NCBI GenBank assembly: GCA_035508495.1
Contig: DATJMX010000069.1
Location: 1-55,122 of the forward strand
Source: Candidatus Binataceae bacterium
GTDB taxonomy: Bacteria; Desulfobacterota; Binatia; Binatales; Binataceae
DNA: 55,122 bases
Direction: 5' to 3'
Shown: positions 34,023 to 41,376 of the stretch, piece by piece
Layout: every line of letters begins with the position of its first letter
How positions within the stretch are numbered: position 1 is the first letter of the stretch
The notes under the pieces: generated by a model
What the model saw: the letters and a program-made list of their open reading frames with translations, nothing else
The model's database searches: none
Told to the model about the DNA's origin: nothing
Program-made: the position numbers and the translations under genes

Positions 34023-34204
34023 CAGAAGCGGCACGTATCGCGGACCTTCGAAGTACGACAGCCGGATGACCCGTGCGATGAGCCACCGCATACGGGATTG
34101 CGAAGCGTCCGAGTCCGAGCACGCGCCTTCCACGCCGCGCGAGTTGCCATGTGGCTGCGCTGCCCATCCCGCCGACGCCAAACGACGATAACGTCGAACT
34201 CCAT
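34015..34204 (-). pseudogene. N-terminal remnant of a sarcosine-oxidase-like FAD enzyme
   Basis: Read leftward from ATG 34202-34204, the first codons give MEFDVIVV, the start of a Rossmann FAD-binding fold. One base later the frame shifts and GVGGMGSAATWQLARRG and RRVLGLGRFAIP appear, matching the G-G-G-M-G-S-A-x-A-W-Q-L-A-x-R-G and V-L-G-L-E-x-F motifs of monomeric sarcosine oxidases. A second shift then restores RVIRLSYFEGPRYVPLLRR, another highly conserved stretch of that family. Similarity ends near 34015. About 65 of roughly 380 codons survive, in three frames, so the gene is dead and truncated. It starts 18 nt after the stop of the flavin monooxygenase at 34223 and was probably its operon partner. 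Confidence 0.7.
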
Positions 34205-34222
34205 CGCCGCTGCGATGCGACT

Positions 34223-35332
34223 CTAGCGCTGGAACTGGGGAACCTCGGGCTGCGCGCCGATGCGCATCGGCGCGCTCATCACCTCACTCACCAGCGCCTG
34301 CTGCGACGCCGCCCACGCCTCGTGCTCTTCGGAAAAATCAAACGTCAGCACCAGCATCGTGCCGAAACCGCCGCAGGCGCCGTACATGTCGTCGAATTTC
34401 TGCTTCACCGTGCGCGGCGAGCCAACCAGCCAGTTGTGCTCGACGAGATACTCCGGCGTGACATCGGAGTCGGCAACTTTTTGATCGTGCTTGAAGAGCG
34501 AGAGCAGGCCGAAGTCGCCGAATAGCGGCAGCAGGTATTCGCGATACGCTCGCGCCAACATCCCCTTGAGCGCGAGGCGCTTGGCCTCGGCGTCGGTCTC
34601 CGCGATATAAACCTCGCGCACGACGCGCCAATCCTCGCGCCTGGGCTTGCGGCCGGTCTTGGCCGCGCCGCGCTCGACGGACGCCCAATGTTCGGCTAGG
34701 TACGCGCTGGACAGGTTCAGGCTCATCGGCATAAAGCCGCGCTCGCCGGCGATTTCGAGCGTGTCGGATTTCGGCGTGAGTCCCGCGATGCCGATAGGCG
34801 GATGCGGTTTCTGATACGGCTTGATGTGGAACTTCAACGTGCGCAGCATCGGCTCGATGCGATTCACGGTCCAATATTCGCCGCGGTATTCGAAAGGCGT
34901 CTCCGATTCCCACAGCTTGAGAATGATGTCGAGCGCCTCGCGCGTCATCTTGCGATTCTGACCGCCCTGCCCGTCAACATTGAATAACCGCCAGTCACTC
35001 GGCAGTCCGCTCGAGCCGACGCCGAACATGAAGCGGCCCTTGGCGATGTGATCGAGATAGGCGACGCGGCAAGCGAGCTCGGCGGGATGATGATATGGCA
35101 GCAAATGCGCACCCGGCGCGAGCTTCATCCGCGACGTACGCAGCAAGCCCTGCGCAATCAGCAGGTCAGGCGCGGGGTTCGGCTCCCATGGCGAACAGAA
35201 ATGCTCGCCGATCCATGCTTCGGAAAAGCCCGCGCGATCGCACAGCTCGAGATGTTTCAGGTCCCATTCGAAGCCCTCGCTGAAGCTGCGTTCCGGCGGA
35301 TGCGACGGCATCATAAAGATTCCAACATTCAT
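34223..35332 (-). CDS. LLM class flavin-dependent monooxygenase
   Basis: A 369-residue bacterial-luciferase-family enzyme, nearer the limonene/alkanal-type subgroup than the two shorter LLM proteins here. Motifs include the NVGIFMMPSHPP start, CDRAGFSEAWIGEHFCSPW, KLAPGAHLLPYHHPAELACR, YLDHIAKGRFMFGVGSSGLP with the following D-W, and PHPPIGIAGLTPKS. It should use FMNH2 and oxygen. It diverges from the amidase at 35435 across 102 nt and precedes a dead FAD-oxidase gene fragment on the same strand. The substrate is unknown. Confidence 0.88.
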   Translation of the reverse strand: MNVGIFMMPSHPPERSFSEGFEWDLKHLELCDRAGFSEAWIGEHFCSPWEPNPAPDLLIAQGLLRTSRMKLAPGAHLLPYHHPAELACRVAYLDHIAKGRFMFGVGSSGLPSDWRLFNVDGQGGQNRKMTREALDIILKLWESETPFEYRGEYWTVNRIEPMLRTLKFHIKPYQKPHPPIGIAGLTPKSDTLEIAGERGFMPMSLNLSSAYLAEHWASVERGAAKTGRKPRREDWRVVREVYIAETDAEAKRLALKGMLARAYREYLLPLFGDFGLLSLFKHDQKVADSDVTPEYLVEHNWLVGSPRTVKQKFDDMYGACGGFGTMLVLTFDFSEEHEAWAASQQALVSEVMSAPMRIGAQPEVPQFQR

Positions 35333-35434
35333 GGCATGTCCTTACCACATCAGACGGAAAACGCACGAGGCAATACGATCGCCGGCTCATGTGCTAGGGT
35401 TCGCTCTGCTCCGGCTTTCTCATTCGAGGGCCTC

Positions 35435-36826
35435 ATGGACACGGAACAGATTTGCTTTCTATCGATCGCGGACCTCGGCGCGATGCTCCGCGCACGAAAG
35501 ATCTCCTCCTCGGAAGTTACGCGAAGCCTGCTCGATCGCATCAGACAGCTCGATTGGAGATTGCACTCCTACATCACCGTGCTCGAGGAATCCGCGCTGG
35601 CACACGCGGCTCAAGCTGATCGGGAAATCGAAGCGGGCCGATGGCGCGGGCCACTTCATGGCGTGCCAGTTTCCGTCAAGGATCTGTGCCAGACGAGGGG
35701 CGCGCTGACGACCGCCGCGAGCAAGGTCTTGCGCGAATGGCGTCCCGATTCGAGTGCGACCGTCGTCACGCGGCTCGAAGCCGCCGGCGCCGTGATGCTC
35801 GGCAAGCTGAATCAGACCGAGTTCGCCGGCGGCTGGTACCATCCGGAATTTCCTGTTCCGATCAATCCGTGGAATCCGGCGATTTGGCCTGGCGCGTCAT
35901 CCAGCGGTTCAGGCGTCGCGACTGCAGCTGGTCTGTGCTTCGCTTCGATCGGCACCGACACAGGCGGCTCGATTCGCGCTCCATCGGCGGCCTGCGGCGT
36001 GGTGGGGATCAAACCGACCTGGGGCCGGGTCAGCAGGCACGGCGTCGTTCCGCTGGCCGAATCACTCGACCATGTTGGCCCGATGGCGCGCACGGTAGGC
36101 GATGCAGCTCTCATGCTCGCGGCAATCGCAGGTTACGATCCACTCGACGATACGTCCCTGCGAGCGCCGGTTAATGATTACTCCGCGATGATCGGCAAAG
36201 GCATCGAGGGTATCCGCATCGGCGTCGATGAAAAGTTCATCGCGAGAGCCGCACCCGAAGTTGGCAACGCGGTAATCGCCGCGACGCGGATGTTGGAACA
36301 GTGCGGCGCTCGAATCGTGACGATCATGCTGCCTGACTTCGATCCGATCGTCACGGCGGGGATTAAGATTCTCGCCTGTGAGGCGGTCGCGGCTCACTCA
36401 AAGACATATCCCGCGCAATCGGCCGACTACGGGCCGGGCTTCCGCTCGATGCTCGAAGTGGGCGAGTCGCTGCGCGGCGCGGATTACGCAAATGCGCAGC
36501 TCGTGCGCGAGCAGTTCGGAAACCGTTTCCAGGCATTCTTCGAAGACGTGGACGTCATCGCCTGCCCTTCATTGCCGCGGATCGCGATTCCGGCTGGCGG
36601 CGGGCCGCCGGACGCCAAGCGGCTCCTGGAAGGCAATCCCCTCATGCGCTTCATGTCGCCGTTCAACATGAGCAGGAATCCCACGCTGTCGATGCCCTGC
36701 GGCGCGGGCGCGCCGCCGCCGAGCCTGCAGTTAATCGCGCGCCGGCTCGGCGAGGCGACGCTAATCCAGGCCGGCGCCGTATACGAAGCGGCGACCGAAT
36801 GGCATCGGCTGCATCCCTCGATCTGA
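35435..36826 (+). CDS. Amidase-signature family enzyme
   Basis: A 463-residue cytoplasmic amidase. The triad is complete: Lys82 in GVPVSVKDLCQTRG, cis-Ser155 in PGASSSGSGVATAAG and nucleophile Ser179 in GTDTGGSIRAPS. The following CGVVGIKPTWGRVSRHGV is the family's best-conserved block. The start at ATG 35435 is chosen from GAGGG just upstream; the frame is open for almost 400 nt more, but that stretch overlaps the divergent monooxygenase gene. It lacks the GatA-specific context (no gatB or gatC nearby), so it is more likely a catabolic amidase than the tRNA amidotransferase. It precedes the selenoprotein gene by 124 nt. Confidence 0.9.
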   Translation: MDTEQICFLSIADLGAMLRARKISSSEVTRSLLDRIRQLDWRLHSYITVLEESALAHAAQADREIEAGRWRGPLHGVPVSVKDLCQTRGALTTAASKVLREWRPDSSATVVTRLEAAGAVMLGKLNQTEFAGGWYHPEFPVPINPWNPAIWPGASSSGSGVATAAGLCFASIGTDTGGSIRAPSAACGVVGIKPTWGRVSRHGVVPLAESLDHVGPMARTVGDAALMLAAIAGYDPLDDTSLRAPVNDYSAMIGKGIEGIRIGVDEKFIARAAPEVGNAVIAATRMLEQCGARIVTIMLPDFDPIVTAGIKILACEAVAAHSKTYPAQSADYGPGFRSMLEVGESLRGADYANAQLVREQFGNRFQAFFEDVDVIACPSLPRIAIPAGGGPPDAKRLLEGNPLMRFMSPFNMSRNPTLSMPCGAGAPPPSLQLIARRLGEATLIQAGAVYEAATEWHRLHPSI

Positions 36827-36950
36827 CCGAGATCAAAGGCGGATCGAATCGCAGCGGCTTGATCCAGCCGCCGCGCACTCCCTACACTTTTCGAGTCGCG
36901 GCACTTATCGCGGCCAATTCGTCAAAGCTCGACGCAAGGAGGTTTGTGCG

Positions 36951-37397
36951 ATGCTGAATGTTGGCGAGTCCGCGCCTGATTTCACCGTCAATACGCACGA
37001 GGGCAAACCGCTCACGCTCTCGTCGCTGCGCGGCAGCAAGATTCTGTTGTGGTTCTATCCCAAGGCTGACACGCCTGGCTGAACGATCGAGGGTCGCGGG
37101 TTCCGCGACCAACACGACGCGTTCGAAAAAGCCGGCATCGTCGTGCTGGGCATCAGCTTCGACGACGCCGCGGCCAATGCCGCTTTCGTCCAGAAGTTCA
37201 GCTTCCCGTACAAGTTGCTCTGCGATACCGATCGCAAAGTCGGATTGCTGTACGGTGCCTGTACGGACAAGACCGCGGGCTACGCAAATCGCATCAGTTA
37301 TCTGATCGACGGGAACGGCAAGATCATGCAGACGTATCCGAAAGTGAGTCCCGCCGATCATCCAGCGCAGGTGCTGGCTGATGCGGCTCGGGCCTAA
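36951..37397 (+). CDS. Selenocysteine-containing peroxiredoxin (PrxQ/Bcp type), UGA recoded
   Basis: A 148-residue peroxiredoxin, read with the in-frame TGA at 37080-37082 as selenocysteine 44. The start is ATG 36951 with AAGGAGG 8 nt upstream. Before the TGA the protein reads MLNVGESAPDFTV and then LLWFYPKADTPG; after it, TIEGRGFRDQHDAF, GIVVLGISFDDAAANAAF and KFSFPYKLLCDTD. In PrxQ/Bcp enzymes the motif is F-Y-P-K-(A/D)-x-T-P-G-C-T, so TGA replaces exactly the peroxidatic cysteine. The frame is otherwise unbroken. A hairpin with a GUU loop begins 9 nt after the TGA. The resolving Cys usual five residues later is Gly/Arg here, so reduction probably uses a distal Cys or an external thiol. The enzyme would reduce H2O2 or organic hydroperoxides. 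Standard gene callers would split or truncate it. Confidence 0.87.
37092..37110 (+). promoter_or_regulatory. bSECIS-like hairpin downstream of the UGA codon
   Basis: GGTCGCGG (37092-37099) pairs perfectly with CCGCGACC (37103-37110) around a GTT loop. It begins 9 nt after the TGA, and the loop G is about 17 nt downstream. Bacterial SECIS elements sit inside the coding region at this distance and present a G and U in a small apical loop to SelB. This matches closely while still coding GRGFRD in the protein. Confidence 0.8.
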
Positions 37398-37416
37398 AGT
37401 CTCTTAGAGGATCTGA

Positions 37417-38328
37417 TCATTGAGCAGCCGCCTGAGGTCCCTGACCGGACCCAGGCTGCTGCTCACTTCCACTCAGAAAGTGCATCAGCGATGCGTTGTA
37501 CATTTGCGGATCCTGCAGAAATGCGAAGTGGCTCACGCGCGGCAGGATTAATTCTCCGGCGCCAGGGATCGTCGACGCCATGTAATCGGTATTTTCGCGC
37601 TTGATTGCTTCGTCGTGATCGCCGTCCACGATCCACACGGGCACCGCGATATGAGTCAACTGCTCGGCAGTGAAGTTCGGTTGCGTCGCCCACATATGCT
37701 CGATGTCGGCGAGGAACGACTTGTATTTCGTTGGAGTCGGCGACAGATGCGCATACTGATCGGCGGCTCGTGCGATGAACGCGGTGAAGACCGGACTCTG
37801 GTTGACGTCCTTGACCCCGGAGGGATTTGAATTCGCCGCAAACGCGAAGAGCCGCGTCACGCGCTCCGGATGATGGATCGCGATATCGAGCCCGACGATC
37901 GCGCCGTCGCTCCATCCGACGATCGCGGCCTTGTCGATGTGCAGGTAGTCCATCAGCGCGAGGACGTCGGATGACATCAGGTCGTAGCCGATCGGCGACT
38001 CGTCGCGCGAGCTGCGGCCATGGCCGCGGCTGTCCATCACGATCACGTGATAGCGAGACGCCAGCGCGCGCACCTGCAGCCCCCAGTAATCGGAATTCGC
38101 CAGGCCGCCATGGAGCATGATTACTGGCGCGCCGCGTCCGAATTCGGCAAACCAAAGATGGATGCCGTTCACGGCGGCGAGGCCGCTGCGCTCGGCCTTT
38201 GGCAACGTCGGGGTCGGCGGCAGGATCATCCACGGATACCGCGCCCAGCTCGATTCCGCCGACGCGAATAGCGCCACCAGTATAAATGCCAGGCTCCGCA
38301 GATAGGTGCTGGTTCGAGTTTTCGTCAT
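37417..38328 (-). CDS. Exported alpha/beta hydrolase
   Basis: A 303-residue protein with a signal peptide (MTKTRTSTYLRSLAFILVAL, cut near SSWA). The alpha/beta-hydrolase core shows the oxyanion H-G-G in VIMLHGGLANSDYW, SRGHGRSSRD, nucleophile Ser in VGWSDGAIVGLD, the acid in VWIVDGDHDEAI and the His in LPRVSHFAFLQDP. The G-x-S-D-G elbow is seen in a broad class of esterases and haloperoxidase-like hydrolases. I take ATG 38328; an upstream codon at 38361 would place residues before the signal peptide. It converges with the selenoprotein gene and is head-to-head with the acyltransferase gene (95 nt between starts). The substrate is unknown. Confidence 0.85.
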   Translation of the reverse strand: MTKTRTSTYLRSLAFILVALFASAESSWARYPWMILPPTPTLPKAERSGLAAVNGIHLWFAEFGRGAPVIMLHGGLANSDYWGLQVRALASRYHVIVMDSRGHGRSSRDESPIGYDLMSSDVLALMDYLHIDKAAIVGWSDGAIVGLDIAIHHPERVTRLFAFAANSNPSGVKDVNQSPVFTAFIARAADQYAHLSPTPTKYKSFLADIEHMWATQPNFTAEQLTHIAVPVWIVDGDHDEAIKRENTDYMASTIPGAGELILPRVSHFAFLQDPQMYNASLMHFLSGSEQQPGSGQGPQAAAQ

Positions 38329-38423
38329 CGTGGTTTCACTCACAGGACCAGCTATATACACCGAATGGCATCGGCGGTACTCGCGCTGCTAGCGTCGAGC
38401 GAGAGGATCGAAGGCTCATTTCT

Positions 38424-39587
38424 ATGGATGGCGAAGGTGGCGAAGCGACGACTCGGATGCCGGGGCTCGACCTGCTGCGCGCGATCGCGATCCTGTGGGT
38501 TATGTACTATCACGCAGTCGTTTTCCATTTTGTCGCGCACTCGGACCCGGTCGCGAGGACCGGATGGATGGGCGTCGACCTGTTTTTCGCACTGAGCGGC
38601 TTCTTGATCGGAAACCAGCTCATTCGCCCGCTCACTCATGGACATCAGATCGATATCTGGCGGTTTTACGCGCGCAGGATGTTTCGCACCTGGCCGCCGT
38701 ACCTCGCGGTCGTGGTGCTGTATTTCACATTGCCAATTGTTCGAGAGGCGCCGCCGATTCCGCCACTCTGGCGCTTTCTCACCTTCACGCAGAACCTGTT
38801 CAGCGACGCTGATCGCAGAACGGCCTTCTCGCACGCCTGGTCGCTATGCGTTGAGGAGCAGTTCTATCTAATCGCGCCGCTGGCGGTGTGGATGCTGGCG
38901 CGACGGCCCTCGGCGCTCAAGACGATCGTCGCGTGCGCATCGATTCTGATCGGCGGAGTCGTACTGCGCGCTGCGATCTGGAAGCTCGCGCTCGCGCCCT
39001 TCGTCGATTCTCCGCACCAGCTCGACTGGCATTGGATGAATTTGATTTACCGTCCGACGTGGTCGCGCCTCGACGGACTCCTCGCCGGCATCGTCCTCGC
39101 GCTGATACGCGGCCTTCGTCCGAAGGCATGGCGGCTGCTGATGGATTGCAGCAACACGATGTTAATCGCTGCCCTCAGTTTGTTTGCAATCGCGGCATAT
39201 ATCTTTCGCGATCAGGTCGACTTCATGCCGTCGGTGATCGGCTTTCCGATTCTCGCGATCGCCCTCGGCGGTTTGGTCGCCGCCGGCGCGAGTCCGTCGA
39301 GTCTCATCGGCCGCAAGGCGATTCCCGGCGCAGGCTTGGTCGCCGCGATGGCATACAGCCTCTATCTCACGCACAAATCCGTCTACCACCTCGTCAGTCT
39401 CTGCGCCGGCGGGACGCTTATGCCGCATCCGCTCCTATCGATCGCAGTGTATGGGGGCACCGCAACAATCGTCGGAGCTCTTTTCTTCGCCGCAATCGAA
39501 CGCCCCTCGCTGCTCCTGCGCGATCGCGCCCTGAAGCCGCGCGGCGCCGCATCGCCGCCGATCCTTGCCGCAGGAACAATCAGCTAG
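38424..39587 (+). CDS. Acyltransferase family 3 (OafA/YrhL-like) membrane protein
   Basis: A 387-residue integral membrane acyltransferase with about ten TM helices. Signatures are PGLDLLRAIAILWVMYYHAV with the catalytic-region His, GWMGVDLFFALSGFLIGNQL, R-R-M-F-R-T-W-P-P-Y and SHAWSLCVEEQFYLIAPLA, which carries the E-E-Q-F-Y motif. Such enzymes transfer acetyl or other acyl groups to surface polysaccharide, peptidoglycan or lipids. The start is ATG 38424; another Met 11 codons later is possible. The sulfatase gene follows after 43 nt, so the two may be co-transcribed as an envelope or polysaccharide modification unit. Confidence 0.9.
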   Translation: MDGEGGEATTRMPGLDLLRAIAILWVMYYHAVVFHFVAHSDPVARTGWMGVDLFFALSGFLIGNQLIRPLTHGHQIDIWRFYARRMFRTWPPYLAVVVLYFTLPIVREAPPIPPLWRFLTFTQNLFSDADRRTAFSHAWSLCVEEQFYLIAPLAVWMLARRPSALKTIVACASILIGGVVLRAAIWKLALAPFVDSPHQLDWHWMNLIYRPTWSRLDGLLAGIVLALIRGLRPKAWRLLMDCSNTMLIAALSLFAIAAYIFRDQVDFMPSVIGFPILAIALGGLVAAGASPSSLIGRKAIPGAGLVAAMAYSLYLTHKSVYHLVSLCAGGTLMPHPLLSIAVYGGTATIVGALFFAAIERPSLLLRDRALKPRGAASPPILAAGTIS

Positions 39588-39630
39588 TCATCATCTCGGA
39601 ATCATTCTGGCCTAAAGGAGTTTCGCCTCT

Positions 39631-41013
39631 ATGCCCGGCAAACCCAACTTCCTGCTCATCCTTGCCGATGACATGGGTTACGGAGACTTCGGCTGCTTCA
39701 ACTACGGAATCTCGCGGACGCCGACACTCGATCAGCTGGTGCGTGGCGGCCTCTGCCTGACGCAGCATTATTCCGCCTCTCCCGTATGCGCTCCCGCGCG
39801 CGCGTCGCTGATCACCGGCCGCTATCCGCATCGCACCGGCGTGCTCGACACGCTCGAGATGCGCGGGCTCGACCGCCTGGCGCTGCGTGAACGCACTCTC
39901 GCCGAACTGTTGAAGCCTGCGGGCTACGTGACCGGGCTCGTCGGCAAATGGCACAACGGCGCGCTCGACGCGCGCTACCATCCGAACCGGCGCGGCTTCG
40001 ACGAGTTCGCAGGCTTCTGCGGCGGATGGGCGCCGTACTGGAACTGGCGAATCGATCGCAATGGCTCAATCGGCTCGTCCGACGGCCGCTACCTCACCGA
40101 CGTTTTCACCGAGGAGGCCGCCGATTTCATCCGGCGCCATCGCAGCGAGAGCTTTTTTCTGTACCTCGCGTACAACGCCCCGCATTTTCCTTTCGAAGCG
40201 CCTGACGATGCGATCAAGCCCTATCGCGAGACCGGCAGCTTCACCGCCGCCGTCAGCGCGATCTACGCAATGATCGAAATCATGGATCGCGGAATCGCGC
40301 GGCTGCTCGATCTGCTGGGCGAGCTCGGTCTCGCCGAGAACACGCTGGTCATGTTCTCGAGCGACAATGGTCCGCAGTTCGGCGGCCAGGGGGAAATGTG
40401 CACCGATCGCTTCAACTGCGGCTTCGCCGGCGCCAAGACCCTCGTCTACGAGGGCGGAATCCGCCTGCCGATGGTCATGCGGTGGCCGGCGGGACTCGGT
40501 CCTGCGCGGCAGGTTCACAACATGATTCACTTCACTGACTGGCTGCCAACTATCCTGTCGATCGCGGGCGCTGACACGCCCCGCGATCGCAAGCTCGACG
40601 GGATCGACGTGAGGCCCGTATTGAGCGGCGATTCCGGCAAGGCCCCCGGCGAGCGTTTCTGGCAATGGAATCGCTATTCGCCCGACGGCGAATGCAACGC
40701 CGCGATGCGCGACGGGCGATGGAAGCTCGTGCGGCCCGCGATGCGCGAGCTGATGAGAGTCTCGCAAGCCGACCTCGCGATGGACTTCGATTCGAAATAC
40801 CACCCCGACAGGTACCCGGACATCGTGCGCGAACCGGAACCGGAGCGGACGCGCCCTGCGCCGCCGCCCGCGCAGCTTTTCGATATCGTCAACGATCCGT
40901 TCGAGCGCGTTGACTTGGCGGCGCGGGAATCTGATCGTGTCGCGCGAATGACTAATCAACTGATGGACTGGTTCACCGACGTCGAACGCGAACGGAAAAC
41001 GATCGCGGAGTGA
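39631..41013 (+). CDS. Type I sulfatase
   Basis: A 460-residue arylsulfatase-family enzyme. The metal and catalytic motifs are visible: the N-terminal LILADDMGYGDFG (Asp13/Asp14 ligands), Cys53 in SPVCAPARASLITGRYPHRTG, which matches C-x-P-x-R and is the formylglycine precursor, VGKWHNG, and SSDNGPQFGG. No signal peptide is seen, so a cytoplasmic location is likely. Activation requires a formylglycine-generating enzyme, which is not in the window. It follows the acyltransferase gene after 43 nt, with a plausible AAAGGAG site at 39614-39620. The substrate could be a sulfated glycan or an aryl sulfate. Confidence 0.92.
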   Translation: MPGKPNFLLILADDMGYGDFGCFNYGISRTPTLDQLVRGGLCLTQHYSASPVCAPARASLITGRYPHRTGVLDTLEMRGLDRLALRERTLAELLKPAGYVTGLVGKWHNGALDARYHPNRRGFDEFAGFCGGWAPYWNWRIDRNGSIGSSDGRYLTDVFTEEAADFIRRHRSESFFLYLAYNAPHFPFEAPDDAIKPYRETGSFTAAVSAIYAMIEIMDRGIARLLDLLGELGLAENTLVMFSSDNGPQFGGQGEMCTDRFNCGFAGAKTLVYEGGIRLPMVMRWPAGLGPARQVHNMIHFTDWLPTILSIAGADTPRDRKLDGIDVRPVLSGDSGKAPGERFWQWNRYSPDGECNAAMRDGRWKLVRPAMRELMRVSQADLAMDFDSKYHPDRYPDIVREPEPERTRPAPPPAQLFDIVNDPFERVDLAARESDRVARMTNQLMDWFTDVERERKTIAE

Positions 41014-41221
41014 ATAAAGTTCACATTCTGTAAAAACTACTCAATTTTAGATAACAATAGCCTAACAGAAGTTAGCTAGAAAACTTTGAGTAATCATTAA
41101 AGCCTGATCATCATAAGAAGCTTGCTTCTGATACATTTAGTATGGTACACCGCTAGCGACGAGATGCAGGGGATTTCTTTGTTTTGGGCGTCTCGCACTG
41201 AGTAACCGTCCCTTCAAGAGG
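41014..41221. other. AT-rich intergenic stretch after the sulfatase
   Basis: The first 140 bases of this gap (about 41020-41160) are strikingly AT-rich compared with the rest of the window, with repeated TTAG, TAACA and ATCAT words. It probably holds the promoter of the downstream secreted-protein gene. I could not settle on one -35/-10 pair. No gene is credible here. Confidence 0.45.
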
Positions 41222-41348
41222 CCGGTGAGTCACCGGTTCCACCGGTGACGGTCGCATCACCTACTAACCGCCGCGACCGAAATACGAATTGTCTCCCTGA
41301 CGGCTATGCCGTCTGAGGGAGCGCTAACGGTGCGCCTACGCGTTTTTT
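41222..41348 (+). promoter_or_regulatory. Structured RNA leader: serial hairpins and U-run upstream of a secreted enzyme
   Basis: Four stem-forming inverted repeats follow one another. GTCACCGGT-TCC-ACCGGTGAC (41229-41249) is a perfect 9-bp stem, with a competing dyad CCGGTGA-G-TCACCGG at 41222-41236. GGTCGC/GCGACC closes a 17-nt loop (41250-41278). CTCCCT-GACGGC-TAT-GCCGTC-(TG)-AGGGAG (41293-41321) is a 12-bp stem with one 2-nt bulge. GCGC-TAACGGT-GCGC (41321-41335) is followed by T6 at 41343-41348, like an intrinsic terminator. The overlapping first two repeats could switch. The whole lies just before the start of a lytic-transglycosylase-like gene. I do not match it to a riboswitch class with confidence. 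Confidence 0.5.
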
Positions 41349-41376
41349 AACTGCGCGTGGCGTGAAGGGTGTACGT

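Noticed and set aside
33063..34181. Open frame of about 370 codons opposite the F420-type oxidoreductase
   Set aside because: It is mainly a shadow. Only its first part overlaps the sarcosine-oxidase remnant, which is reported separately as a pseudogene.
35048..35434. Longer upstream start for the amidase at 35435
   Set aside because: The extension overlaps the divergent monooxygenase gene and its promoter region and has no amidase similarity; GAGGG precedes the chosen ATG.
37080..37082. TGA in the peroxiredoxin gene as an ordinary nonsense mutation
   Set aside because: It falls at the peroxidatic cysteine codon, the frame is intact on both sides and a bSECIS-like hairpin follows, which is unlikely by chance.
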